Shown in pieces: positions 8,923 to 17,935 of a stretch of 41,688 bases of DNA. A model generated the notes under the pieces. That model did not search any database, was not told the DNA's origin, and saw only the letters and a program-made list of their open reading frames with translations. Within the stretch, counting starts at the first letter, position 1. Each line of letters starts with the position of its first letter. The stretch is from Lachnospiraceae bacterium. Its GTDB lineage: Bacteria; Bacillota; Clostridia; Lachnospirales; Lachnospiraceae. Made by a program: the position numbers and the translations under genes. The stretch spans positions 1 to 41,688 of the forward strand of contig CAJTDB010000029.1 of NCBI GenBank assembly GCA_910574965.1. Reading direction: 5' to 3'.

Positions 8923-9586
8923 GAAATTATTTACAGCAATGGTGATATTTGCAATGGTTATGGGTCTGGAAGGATGTGAAAAGGAAAGTGGGAATGAACC
9001 GGATGCGCCGATACAGACAGAAGGCTCTGTCATAGGAGATGAAAAGGAAAGTAAGGAGGATGCTGATATATCTGATGCACAAAGACAGGGGGAATCCCAA
9101 GTGCAGACACCAACCCCGGAGAATGATGAGGGGAGTGCGGAGGAACAGACAGACGCGCAGATGGAGGAGGAACTGAAAAAGTATCGTCAGGAGCGGGAGG
9201 ATATGATCCAGGAGGCTAACGGCTTGGTGGAAGGAGGTTCACCAGATGAGGACAATTATTCCTTTGATATGTCTGGATCATTTTACACAAGCAGGTTTGA
9301 CACACGGGAAACGATGGAAGCCTATGCTGTCGCACGGATTTATGTGACAGATACACTTGAACTCAAACCAAGTACAAAGATGGTGACTTATATGTGTATC
9401 GATCCGAGAGTGCTGGCGATTTATGATGACGAGGATAAAGGTGTTGCAGCAGGGTATGACAGCAGCAATATTTTTGTCTGCGAATACTGCAATGAAGATG
9501 GTGTGTGGCAGTATCTGATTCTTGTCCGTGACGGTAAGGGCAGTGCATGGAGCGTCATCCATGATGGAAGCAGCTATAAGGAATAG
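8912..9586 (+). CDS. Secreted lipoprotein (224 aa)
   Basis: The ATG at 8912 gives MKNKKLFTAMVIFAMVMGLE followed by Gly-Cys: a short basic n-region, hydrophobic core and a lipobox ending in Cys. An acidic linker rich in Glu, Asp, Gln and Thr follows (residues about 25-85), then a globular domain (YSFDMSGSFYTSRFDTRETM, ending WSVIHDGSSYKE). The start overlaps the ATPase tail by 11 bases and the permease follows 20 bases later, so it was the surface component of this ABC operon. No substrate can be assigned. Confidence 0.75.
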   Translation: MKNKKLFTAMVIFAMVMGLEGCEKESGNEPDAPIQTEGSVIGDEKESKEDADISDAQRQGESQVQTPTPENDEGSAEEQTDAQMEEELKKYRQEREDMIQEANGLVEGGSPDEDNYSFDMSGSFYTSRFDTRETMEAYAVARIYVTDTLELKPSTKMVTYMCIDPRVLAIYDDEDKGVAAGYDSSNIFVCEYCNEDGVWQYLILVRDGKGSAWSVIHDGSSYKE

Positions 9587-9606
9587 GGAAACCGGAGGTT
9601 AGATCT

Positions 9607-10940
9607 GTGAGGACGTTGGTTAAGTTTGAATACAGGAAACTCTGGAACCGGGTATCCATGGTTGCTGTCATGGCAATGTGCATCCTCTCGACCTTTCATA
9701 CCTTTATCTATCTGAATATGAATTCCCAGTGGAGGGCTATTGATAAAAACGGAGAGGTGGTAAGCGGCCTTGCATCTTACAGGGCATTAAAGGAAGCATC
9801 AAAGGAAATCCAGGGCACAGTGGATGGTGAATATCTGCTGAATCTAAAAAAACAATATGAGGCCAGTGCGGATAAGCAGTATCTGGATGAACACAGGGGA
9901 TACCCCTGTCCGTATCGCATACTGTCAGGGGATCTCTAATTTTATGAACTGGTATGACCTGGAGTATCCGGTAATCTTTATTGTGGCTGCTTTTGCCCTT
10001 GCCTGCACATATGCAAAAGACAGTCTGAGCGGTATCAATGAGCTGACATTATCAGCGGCAAAGGGAAGAAAAAAAGACTTCCGGGCAAGATGGATAGCGG
10101 GGAATCTGTTTACGGCTTCTGTTTATATAATTTTTATCGGGGTGCTGCTCATAGAACATGGTGCGGTTGCCACATTTGGAGGTTTTGGGGCATCGGCACA
10201 GACTTATTGGTTTCACTGCATTTTGAATATAAATATTGGTACAGGCATGCTTTTTAAGATTGTCGGCGGTCTGTCTGGTACTTTGGTATTTGCAAACTTT
10301 ACGATGCTGTTGTCCTGTCTGTCCGGAAACCTGAAGATAGCTTCCGCAGCTTCGGTGCTGGCAGTTGCAGCCCTGACAAGGCTGTCGGGCACTTACAGCC
10401 AGATGATATCCATCATCATAATGCCGCTCTTTGCCGACGATGCACAGACTAAGATGAAGGAACTTTGCCAGTCCGCAAAGAATGGAAAAAAGAGGTTCGA
10501 TCTGGCGAGGATTACTACGGCCTTCGGAGTGGGGAGCATATTATACTTTGCGGCAGTCATTTTCTATTTTCTTGTGAAAATGATTCCGTTTGAATTTTCC
10601 GGAGGCGGTGAGTATATACAGAGCAATGAAGAAACCTTTTATTCCGTATTCCACATCACATATGCAGAGCAGTTTGTCTGGAACTGCAGCCGCGGCTATA
10701 TAGTGCTTATTTTTGTGATTTCCATGACAATCCTGCTTGCAGTTTTAATGGAGAAGATTATGGCAGGAATCGCAGCCGTCAGCTTTTATTGGATACTGCT
10801 TCTTATCATGGAGAAGATGATAAGTTTTGAAGTCAATCATGTATTTGCGAATTTCATGCCGCTTAGGCTTTCCGGCAGCAGGGATTTCTATACCAACAAT
10901 GAAATATACAGGTTTGCCGGAAAGACATTTCAGGCCATTA
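9607..10940 (+). pseudogene. ABC-2-type permease, frameshifted and 3' truncated
   Basis: A GTG start at 9607 follows GGAGG. The N-terminal helix (VAVMAMCILSTFHTFIYL) and an outside loop run to about 9900; then the frame shifts by one. Sense continues (NFMNWYDLEYPVIFIVAAFA) through several membrane helices to DFYTNNEIYRFAGKTF near 10935. Beyond that the frame runs into the stop end of the opposite-strand LuxR gene, so the last helices are missing. It is the membrane partner of the ATPase upstream. Two independent lesions make it non-functional. Confidence 0.75.
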
Positions 10941-11555
10941 TTAACAAATCGGCGGGAGGTATCCTAATTGAATCGCTTTGGTTACAGCTTCGACAGAGGA
11001 GGAAACATCAAGTTTTTCAAATATATGCTGTAAATGATTAGAAAGGGTACGTTCGCTGATAGAAAGCGTGCCTGCAATCTCTTTCCGTTTTCTGCCATCT
11101 GCTATAAGCTGCAAAATCTGTTTTTCACAGTCCGTTAATTCTTCTAAAAATGGAACTGAGCCGTTGAAGACAAGTTTTCCCTGTATGATCTGTGAAAGAA
11201 AAGCGATCAGCTTTTCCGGTTCTGTATTTTTGCTGATAAATCCTTTTGCCCCGATTTTTTTGGCTTCGTTGCGGTATACCGGAAGATCGTATCCGGACAG
11301 GATAACAATTTTTTGCTCTGGATAATTGGATAATATCTGCTTTGCTAATTCTAGACCGTCTTCCGATGATATATTTTTTAAATTGATATCCATAAGCAGG
11401 ATGTCCGGGGCATCTTCTGCAATGAATTTACCCAACAGGGAAATATCATGGATACTTTGAAAGGTTTTTATTTCCGGGTAGTCTGATAATGCAATTTCCA
11501 GACTTTTGGAAAATAGGGCGTGGTCATCGATTAATAAGATATTGATAAGAAGCAT
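10941..11555 (-). CDS. NarL/LuxR-type response regulator
   Basis: A 204-residue two-domain regulator. The receiver has the acidic pair D10-D11, phosphoacceptor Asp in DILLMDINL (about residue 57) and Lys in KGFISKN. A C-terminal GerE-type helix-turn-helix follows (LTDCEKQILQLIADGRKRKE, then ISERTLSNHLQHIFEKLDVS). It overlaps the upstream kinase gene by 32 bases, so the pair is co-translated. It lies downstream of a BceAB-like transporter on the same strand, an obvious candidate target. Its 3' end is the breakpoint where the neighbouring permease is cut. Confidence 0.92.
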   Translation of the reverse strand: MLLINILLIDDHALFSKSLEIALSDYPEIKTFQSIHDISLLGKFIAEDAPDILLMDINLKNISSEDGLELAKQILSNYPEQKIVILSGYDLPVYRNEAKKIGAKGFISKNTEPEKLIAFLSQIIQGKLVFNGSVPFLEELTDCEKQILQLIADGRKRKEIAGTLSISERTLSNHLQHIFEKLDVSSSVEAVTKAIQLGYLPPIC

Positions 11556-13089
11556 CTCCTTTCATTGGCAGGTTAATACAGACGCAGATTCCATGTGGAG
11601 AATTTCGGGTTATACTTACCGTGCCGTCCATGCTATGCACACGGTCAGTGCTTAATGCAAGACCTCTGTGTTTTGATGAGTCTGCATAGGTGAGGCTGTC
11701 GGTATCAGCGCTCCCATTATCCTTTACGCATAATACGATCATTCCATTATCTTGTGTAAGCGTTATCCATGCTTTTTCTCCCGTAGAGTGTTTATAAACA
11801 TTCGTGACGAGCTCTTTCAAAAGTCGGTATATGAAAATATCATATGGAGGAACTAAAAATAAAGAGTCTGAACAGTCAAAAACAATGCTGATGTGGCGAT
11901 CAGGAAATGACTGTGCAATATATGCAAGCAAATTTTGATAATTCTCTTTTACCGTAAGCTTTGACAGCAATACAGGATGGTAATTCTGCATCTGCTCACG
12001 GATATAGATGTTCATATTATCAAGAGTTTCTGTGATTATTTTCTGTATATCAGGATTTGCTGATTTATGCATCATATTTTTTATGGAAAGCAGATCTTGA
12101 AGTATATTGTCATGAAGAAAGTTTGAAAACTCAAGATTTATCTGCTCTTCCTGCTGTAACTGTTCCAATGCAGCATTGTATTTGCTTTCCATAACCATGT
12201 TGCCCCCTCCCTGCCTTAAATTAAAATCCAGTAGGATATTGCAAATATAGATTAACACAAACATAGCGTCCAACATAAGAAGGAAAGATAACCAGCCGAT
12301 ATCCAGAGTCATTGTAATCAGTCCGCAAATGATAATACCGAAAAGCAGGATCAACATTAACTGAAAACTGCTAAATATGGCTGATAATGGAAAGCTTCGG
12401 TGCTCTTTCAGAATAATACCATGAATGCTTATGGAGAAAAGCAGGACAGGGATATACACGCCAAAGTTTGAAAGATTTCCTTTTATTCCTCTTGTGGTAA
12501 GACAGTATACAGTAAATAAGATGATTACGGCCACAAGAGAGAGCAGAATGCATTTCCATTCTGCTTTAAGAACAAAAGCAGTTCTTTTTCTATGGTAAGC
12601 AATAACAAAAAAGAAACAAAGCCAGTTTACCAAAAACTGAATGCCATATAACAATGCAAACATATTGTCTGATATAACAATGCCGATAAGTGAGCAGATA
12701 CAAGTTCCAGTCAGACAGAAGTTTGCTGCTTTTTTGAATTTATAACCGCTTCCCTGAAATAAAAACACAAGTATGAAATTGATAAAAATGTACCATATCA
12801 CTGGACTTAAGGCATAAAAAGCAATATTTGTTATAGCGTTGTCCGAAACGGAAAGAGATATATACCAACTGTCTAATGCCAGCAGACCGCAAAACAAAGA
12901 GATAGCTTTATTATCTCTGATATTGCAGGAACTCACATAAGCAGCGTCTATCAGCATCAGCGATGACAGGAATACTGATACGGTTTTGCTCATGCTGCAA
13001 GGCATCTGAATATTTATTTCCAGCCCCATATAGATTATAAGCAGAATGGAATTTATAAAAAGCAAAAGCTTAAAGATCATACGCTTCAT
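11524..13089 (-). CDS. Multi-pass sensor histidine kinase (ComP/LiaS-like)
   Basis: A 521-residue kinase. The N-terminal half contains about eight membrane helices without a large outside loop, suggesting it senses a membrane-buried or small ligand. The HisKA_3 phosphorylation helix reads FSNFLHDNILQDLLSIKN. The ATP-binding domain has the N-box LLKELVTNVYKHS and the G-box CVKDNGSADT, and ends SPHGICVCINLP. It is the partner of the NarL-type regulator it overlaps. Topology and catalytic order are those of ComP- or LiaS-type sensors, not of the short two-helix BceS kinases usual beside BceAB transporters. Confidence 0.9.
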   Translation of the reverse strand: MKRMIFKLLLFINSILLIIYMGLEINIQMPCSMSKTVSVFLSSLMLIDAAYVSSCNIRDNKAISLFCGLLALDSWYISLSVSDNAITNIAFYALSPVIWYIFINFILVFLFQGSGYKFKKAANFCLTGTCICSLIGIVISDNMFALLYGIQFLVNWLCFFFVIAYHRKRTAFVLKAEWKCILLSLVAVIILFTVYCLTTRGIKGNLSNFGVYIPVLLFSISIHGIILKEHRSFPLSAIFSSFQLMLILLFGIIICGLITMTLDIGWLSFLLMLDAMFVLIYICNILLDFNLRQGGGNMVMESKYNAALEQLQQEEQINLEFSNFLHDNILQDLLSIKNMMHKSANPDIQKIITETLDNMNIYIREQMQNYHPVLLSKLTVKENYQNLLAYIAQSFPDRHISIVFDCSDSLFLVPPYDIFIYRLLKELVTNVYKHSTGEKAWITLTQDNGMIVLCVKDNGSADTDSLTYADSSKHRGLALSTDRVHSMDGTVSITRNSPHGICVCINLPMKGDASYQYLINR

Positions 13090-13115
13090 ATTTTTGCCCC
13101 CTTATCCATGCCTAA

Positions 13116-13143
13116 ATTATATCATTTACCTGTGTGTACACAA
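13116..13143 (-). promoter_or_regulatory. Promoter of the kinase-regulator pair
   Basis: On the minus strand, TTGTGT (13138-13143), a 16-base spacer and a perfect TATAAT (13116-13121) lie about 30 bases before the kinase start. The -35 is embedded in the palindrome TGTGTACACA (13133-13142), a possible operator. Confidence 0.55.
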
Positions 13144-13184
13144 CTAAAATTTTTACATGATTCCGATAGCCCTGCATATTGCCT

Positions 13185-13227
13185 GCGAAAATGCCGAATG
13201 ATAAAGAGGCGGCATATCAATTTTCGC
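13185..13227 (-). terminator. Hairpin after the BceB-like gene
   Basis: GCGAAAA-TGCCG (13185-13196) pairs with CGGCA (13210-13214) and TTTTCGC (13221-13227), with a bulge. It lies just past the permease stop and before the kinase promoter. There is no strong T run, so termination is inferred. Confidence 0.4.
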
Positions 13228-13234
13228 ATAGTCT

Positions 13235-15241
13235 TTATTTTTTCAAAACCATTTTACAGCAGGTATGGACAGTCATACAGTAATAAAACAGATAAATGAT
13301 AAGTGTTATTGCAATGGCTAATATCGCAGGGGCGTATAAAACAATGCTGTTCGCCAAGAGGTTCTGCATGAGCGCTGCTTTGTATACGAATGTGGCAAAG
13401 ATACAGTCTGCCAATCCGAACAGAAACGGAATGCTGAAAAATGTGATTGTCTGTTTCCGGATGACTTTTTTAATCTTTCTGTTCGTATATCCCATTTTTA
13501 CGAGGATATCGTAATCGGATTTTGAATCGGCTATCGCTGAAATATTATTAAAATACAAAATACTGCCGGTTGCTATAAAGAATAATACTACAAGAAAGCC
13601 TATCAGCAGGAAGGTGGAACTGCTTAGGGAAATCACTTCATGTATCCTGTGGGAATTGCTCTGCAGGTAAGGGCTTTTATCCAAATATGCAGATAGGGCC
13701 TGAAACAGCTCCTCGTTACCTGTTATGGAACTTCCGTTTATACTTAAGACTTTCGTTTCCGGGGCAGCATTTTCAGATATCATTTTGTATAAACTGTCGC
13801 TTACAATCAAAGTACCAACACTGTTTGCAAAAGAAATAGGATTATCTAATGTGGTCATAGTCACAGTGACAGGTATTTCTGTATTGTTTATAAGCAGTGG
13901 ATAAGCGCTGCCTGTTTCATCTTTGCCGGAAGCTGGCTGGTATCTAACAAAAATACACTCATTATGGTTTAGTGCTGTAAATTGCTCCAAAGCCTTTTGA
14001 CGCCCCTGTGCTTTCAGAATAGCAGTATAGTCAGAATATGAGATACATTCAAAACCTGCATTCCGAAGGATTTTTTCGTTGTCAGCATCTCCCTTGGAAG
14101 TTCCGACACTATATTCCATGGGAAGCTGCCCGGCAGTGGAAGTAACTTTATAAATATCGGTCTGCAGGAAAGTAATATCATCTCCGGATGAATAGCTGTT
14201 CACTATCTCCGTGACTGCGGACAGATCGCTTTCTTTTTCAATACGGCACTCGATTTCTGACGGCGCAATGCGGGATACGGCTGCAATCGGATAATACAGG
14301 GAGAGAGCCATAACACTCGAAACAGTCAGAGTTGCGGCTGACAGCAATGTAAGCATGATCATCGTTTTTGAATTGGAGCGCATCCGGTATATAAAACCCG
14401 GTGAAGTAATGATTCTTGTTTCCGTATAAAATTTCTTCTTATTTTTCTTTCCGGTCTGTACCGCGTAAGGGAGAAAAGATGCAATAAAAAGGACTGTCCC
14501 AAAAAGAATAAGTGCAAATGTAAGCATTCCAACAGCATAAAACCCGACTGAAAACCAGACAGATTTTTCGCCCCGCAGGATGTCAAGGGCAATACCGTAT
14601 CCCAAAAGGACAGATACAAACCCGATGATAGAAGGAACAGCATGGAATTTTGTGTGCTTTTCCGCACTTTTTTCAAACCGCACGAAATCCATAAGGGAAG
14701 ATTTAAAAAGAAATCTGCTGTTGGACAGCGATAATATGATAATAATGGCAAAAACAAAACAAGCCGTCTTTACCATGGCATTCAGGTTAAAAAACGGTAT
14801 TTCTGAATTGCTGACTGTCAATCCCAGTAAATTTGTAATGCCAAATACAATGCCTTTGTGAAACAGACCGCCCAAAAGGATTCCGATTACGAAAGCCCCG
14901 AAGCAGGAAAGCAGATTTTCTGCTGTAAGCAAAGACAGTATTGTGGATCTCCGATATCCTAATAATGCATAAATACCCAATTCCTTTGTGCGCCGGCGCA
15001 GGAAGAAACGGTTTGAATATGACATATAAAAAATAACGAATGCCATAAGGAACATAGAAATCGTGCGGCACATGGTTTCCACCCGCCCGTCGCCTGATAT
15101 TTTTTCAAGCATAATTTTATTCATGGAAAACGAAGTGAAAGCAAAAAAGATAGTAATTACAAAGGAAATGGATAATAAATAGAGGGCATAAAAGGAAAAA
15201 TTATTTTTTAGATTCTTAAGTGCCATAGATAAATGGTTCAT
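13235..15241 (-). CDS. BceB-like ABC permease (FtsX type)
   Basis: A 668-residue permease with the architecture of peptide-antibiotic-sensing BceB/VraG proteins: one N-terminal helix, an FtsX block (FLRRRTKELGIYALLGYRR is the typical cytoplasmic ERxxE-like loop), several helices, a large outside domain of about 200 residues (about 325-535), and a C-terminal FtsX block (YDILVKMGYTNRKIKKVI). Such permeases bind or free lipid II-type targets of bacitracin, mersacidin-like lantibiotics or defensins, and signal to a partner kinase. It is 10 bases downstream of its ATPase gene. Confidence 0.9.
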   Translation of the reverse strand: MNHLSMALKNLKNNFSFYALYLLSISFVITIFFAFTSFSMNKIMLEKISGDGRVETMCRTISMFLMAFVIFYMSYSNRFFLRRRTKELGIYALLGYRRSTILSLLTAENLLSCFGAFVIGILLGGLFHKGIVFGITNLLGLTVSNSEIPFFNLNAMVKTACFVFAIIIILSLSNSRFLFKSSLMDFVRFEKSAEKHTKFHAVPSIIGFVSVLLGYGIALDILRGEKSVWFSVGFYAVGMLTFALILFGTVLFIASFLPYAVQTGKKNKKKFYTETRIITSPGFIYRMRSNSKTMIMLTLLSAATLTVSSVMALSLYYPIAAVSRIAPSEIECRIEKESDLSAVTEIVNSYSSGDDITFLQTDIYKVTSTAGQLPMEYSVGTSKGDADNEKILRNAGFECISYSDYTAILKAQGRQKALEQFTALNHNECIFVRYQPASGKDETGSAYPLLINNTEIPVTVTMTTLDNPISFANSVGTLIVSDSLYKMISENAAPETKVLSINGSSITGNEELFQALSAYLDKSPYLQSNSHRIHEVISLSSSTFLLIGFLVVLFFIATGSILYFNNISAIADSKSDYDILVKMGYTNRKIKKVIRKQTITFFSIPFLFGLADCIFATFVYKAALMQNLLANSIVLYAPAILAIAITLIIYLFYYCMTVHTCCKMVLKK

Positions 15242-15251
15242 GGGTACTTCC

Positions 15252-16001
15252 CTACCTTTCAGTGTCTAATTTTGCGGTTGTCTGTGCAATGGATTCATAG
15301 AATGTACGCCTGTCAGCATTTTGTTTCCATAATTCCTGAATGATGCAGCCGTCTTTAAAAATCAGGATGCGGTCAGCAAAACTTGCAGCATAAGCATCAT
15401 GTGTGACCATTAGTATCGTAGTATGGAGACTTTCGTTTGATTCCTTTAAAGTGTTCAGCAAATCTGTTGCAGAACTTGAATCCAATGCTCCAGTCGGTTC
15501 GTCTGCAAATAAAATGTCTGGATGTTTCGCAATAGCCCTTAGAGCGGAAGCGCGCTGCCTTTGTCCGCCTGAGAGCTCACTTGGATATTTTTCTAACTGT
15601 GCGTCAATACCAAAGCTTTTCGCCAGGCTCCTTATCGTGTTTTCTATTTTTTGAGGCGGAAGTTTCTGTAAAGTCAGCGGAACAGCGATATTCTCAAAAA
15701 TAGTAAGGCTGTCTAACAGCAGATATTCCTGGAAAATAAAACCCAGATTATCCCTGCGGAAATCCGCTGCTTTGGAATCAGTCAGATTTTTTAGATTGAT
15801 GCCGTTTATTGTAATGCTGCCGCTCGTGGGTGTATCAATCGTAGAAAGAACATTAAGCAATGTAGTCTTTCCTGATCCGGAAGCCCCCATAATGGCAATA
15901 AATTCGCCGTTCGTTACACTGAACGAAACTTTGTTAAGGCTTGGGTACTGTGATTTTGCATAAATTTTTGTTACGTTTTTCGCTTTCAATAATACAGCCA
16001 T
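15252..16001 (-). CDS. BceA-like ABC ATPase
   Basis: A 249-residue ATPase of the MacB/LolD/BceA group, intact: Walker A GASGSGKTT, Q-loop FIFQEY, signature LSGGQRQR, Walker B ILFADEPTGALD, and H-loop VTHD. AGGAGAAT precedes the start. It pairs with the downstream FtsX-type permease. The family powers resistance to cell-wall-active peptides. Expression probably begins from the promoter just upstream and responds to a two-component system; the nearest candidates are the NarL-type pair downstream. Confidence 0.92.
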   Translation of the reverse strand: MAVLLKAKNVTKIYAKSQYPSLNKVSFSVTNGEFIAIMGASGSGKTTLLNVLSTIDTPTSGSITINGINLKNLTDSKAADFRRDNLGFIFQEYLLLDSLTIFENIAVPLTLQKLPPQKIENTIRSLAKSFGIDAQLEKYPSELSGGQRQRASALRAIAKHPDILFADEPTGALDSSSATDLLNTLKESNESLHTTILMVTHDAYAASFADRILIFKDGCIIQELWKQNADRRTFYESIAQTTAKLDTER

Positions 16002-16027
16002 TTCTTTTATTCTCCTTTGCCTTTTTG

Positions 16028-16057
16028 ATAATAGTATTGTAATGTGGGGGCTGTAAA
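16028..16057 (-). promoter_or_regulatory. Candidate promoter of the bceAB-like genes
   Basis: On the minus strand, TTTACA (16052-16057), an 18-base spacer and TATTAT (16028-16033) lie 27 bases before the ATPase start. The -35 abuts the large terminator hairpin. Confidence 0.45.
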
Positions 16058-16108
16058 AAAGAATGAGTAAATCACGCAGATTTTTTGCGTGATTTACTCA
16101 TTCTTTTT
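16056..16108. terminator. Perfect 23-bp stem, bidirectional terminator
   Basis: Bases 16056-16078 and 16086-16108 are exact reverse complements (23 pairs, 7-base loop). The arms begin AAAAAGAATGAG and end CTCATTCTTTTT, so a T run follows the stem on either strand. It closes the minus-strand lanFEG-type operon and insulates the bceAB-like promoter. Confidence 0.85.
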
Positions 16109-16128
16109 AGCAGCTTCTTGATCCGGTA

Positions 16129-16428
16129 TTACTGCAGGATGTTGAGAATCAGAGCAAGGGCGACAATCCCCAGCATCATCAACATCAGTACCGCGCTGAT
16201 TGCCGCGGATATGATGTTGACGACGCTCCGGCTTTCCACGCTTTTTACACAGATCATAGAGAGCAGGAAGCCCGTCAGCGTAAGGACGATGTTGCAGATG
16301 GCCCAAACCATATGCACACCATCCGGCAGGGTGATTTTCAGAAACATCGGGACAAGGGCTGTCAGTGGCAGCAGACTGATGATCAGTGCCGCCAGGCTAA
16401 GCTTTTGAAATTTTTTCGTGATTTCCAT
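16129..16428 (-). CDS. Small three-helix membrane protein
   Basis: A 99-residue protein with three membrane helices (LSLAALIISLLPLTALVPMF, VWAICNIVLTLTGFLLSMI, and a C-terminal LMLMMLGIVALALILNIL). It starts 4 bases after the stop of the second permease and is the last gene before the strong terminator, so it belongs to the LanFEG-type operon. No family was recognised. An accessory immunity role is inference. Confidence 0.7.
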   Translation of the reverse strand: MEITKKFQKLSLAALIISLLPLTALVPMFLKITLPDGVHMVWAICNIVLTLTGFLLSMICVKSVESRSVVNIISAAISAVLMLMMLGIVALALILNILQ

Positions 16429-16432
16429 ACAA

Positions 16433-17197
16433 TTACCTCATTTCTTTTTTTCCAAATTGTGTGATTGACAGGGTAAGTAGAAGGGCGAATACAGCGACTG
16501 CACAGGGAAGGAACGGCATCAGCGCAAATGCGGCGCCAGAGGTTTCTGCCGTAAAGTCATGCAGAGAGCAGGACACCAGATAGCCGCTGTAGCAGTAGGG
16601 ATAAGCAATCCAGAACGGCGTGTTGGCGACCAGAATACCAGGGATAACCAGCAGCAGGTTTAACCCCACTGAAAGCAGAGGGTTTTCAAATAACACTGTG
16701 ATTGCCCACATCGCCGCCAAACATGGGAGCATTGTCAGAAACAGCCCCACGCACCATTTCAAAAGATAGAGAACGGGCAATGTTTCGGTAATACCCATCG
16801 TCGAAGCAGCCACTATACCGGCGACTGCGAACACCGCCAGAAAGACGATCATTTCCATGAGCAGATAGAACATCAGGACACAAAACTTTGCCAAGGAAAG
16901 GGCTTGACCGCTGACCGGCAGGGCCAGCATTTTCAGGATGCCGTTGTTCTGTGTTTCCCGCCCCGCAATCATCACGCAGACTACGATCATGCTAAACGGC
17001 AGCAGGTAGTAGGCGTAGACCAGGGCGCTTTGAATAAACATCGCGGGCCATGCGTTCAGGTACTCCGGCGTAAAATACCGGCTTAATGCCGCCACCCCGG
17101 AGGCCACAACCAACAGCGGTGCAATAAAAATCAGCGGAACGATCTTTGAGCGTTTCACTTTCATAAGCTCAATGCCGAGTAAATCCAAAAAGTTCAT
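16433..17197 (-). CDS. Lantibiotic-protection ABC permease, LanG-like
   Basis: A 254-residue ABC-2 permease with six helices, beginning MNFLDLLGIELMKVKRSKIV, the typical start of LanE/LanG subunits (a basic amphipathic N-terminus before helix 1). AAAGGAGGAG precedes the start, 12 bases after the first permease. The family expels lantibiotics from the producer's or a resistant cell's membrane. No membrane helix appears missing. Confidence 0.85.
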   Translation of the reverse strand: MNFLDLLGIELMKVKRSKIVPLIFIAPLLVVASGVAALSRYFTPEYLNAWPAMFIQSALVYAYYLLPFSMIVVCVMIAGRETQNNGILKMLALPVSGQALSLAKFCVLMFYLLMEMIVFLAVFAVAGIVAASTMGITETLPVLYLLKWCVGLFLTMLPCLAAMWAITVLFENPLLSVGLNLLLVIPGILVANTPFWIAYPYCYSGYLVSCSLHDFTAETSGAAFALMPFLPCAVAVFALLLTLSITQFGKKEMR

Positions 17198-17209
17198 GCG
17201 GCTCCTCCT

Positions 17210-17935
17210 TTACTCATAGCGCAGATTTTTTGCCATCCACAGTCCAAGGCCAAGGAAAAGGAGCGTTTCGATCTGCGCAAACATTACGGCCAGCATATCG
17301 GGCTGTGCGCTCATAGCCACCGCAGGCTTGAACATCACAATGAACGGATGCACCATCAAGACCGCTGCGGCTGACGACGCCAGGGCCATCCCGCTTAAAA
17401 AACCGGCAACTCCCACGCCAAGGGGAACCCACATATTTTCAAAGCGCGAGGAAATCAGCACCATAAAGGACAGCACCGGCATGGATGTGAAGAACGAATA
17501 GGCCGTAAAGCAAAGCAGTGTTCCCATTTCAAATGTCCCCTGCGGCAGGCAGCTCTGCCCGATTTTCATCAGTGCCAGATTTTCCAGAGCTATCGCCGCA
17601 AAGAGCGTGACGGTCAGGATTAGGAATTTGCAGAGATACATCCCAGGTACGCTCATGGGAAGCATATACATTTTTTTGACTGCGCTGCCCTTAAACTCCA
17701 GATGAAAGACCATGCAGGCCGCGACAACGATACCGAACAGGTTCAGTATCATAATCATGCCGTAAAGCTGAGTCAGCAGTACGTCCATAGGGGCCAGCGG
17801 GAGTCCCAGCAGCGTATCTTTCCGAATAAGGAAGCTGACAAAGGCATAGGCCGCGCCTAAAATACCAACAGCCAGCAGTACCGGGATTACCCCTGTCCGC
17901 TTCTCTTTCCGCAGTTCGATCACAAGCGCTCTCAT
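17210..17935 (-). CDS. Lantibiotic-protection ABC permease, LanE-like
   Basis: A 241-residue ABC-2 permease with six helices, beginning MRALVIELRKEKRTGVIPVL. Its start overlaps the ATPase stop by 4 bases (ATGA), so the two are translationally coupled. It forms the heteromeric membrane part of a LanFEG transporter with the next gene. Confidence 0.85.
   Translation of the reverse strand: MRALVIELRKEKRTGVIPVLLAVGILGAAYAFVSFLIRKDTLLGLPLAPMDVLLTQLYGMIMILNLFGIVVAACMVFHLEFKGSAVKKMYMLPMSVPGMYLCKFLILTVTLFAAIALENLALMKIGQSCLPQGTFEMGTLLCFTAYSFFTSMPVLSFMVLISSRFENMWVPLGVGVAGFLSGMALASSAAAVLMVHPFIVMFKPAVAMSAQPDMLAVMFAQIETLLFLGLGLWMAKNLRYE

Noticed and set aside
8272-9033. 253-codon minus-strand open frame
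   Set aside because: Shadow of the ABC ATPase and lipoprotein genes; low-complexity Ser/Phe composition.
7967-9586. Single 539-residue ATPase-lipoprotein fusion
   Set aside because: The junction residues are frameshift noise; the true ATPase tail is found in another frame and the lipoprotein has its own start and signal peptide.
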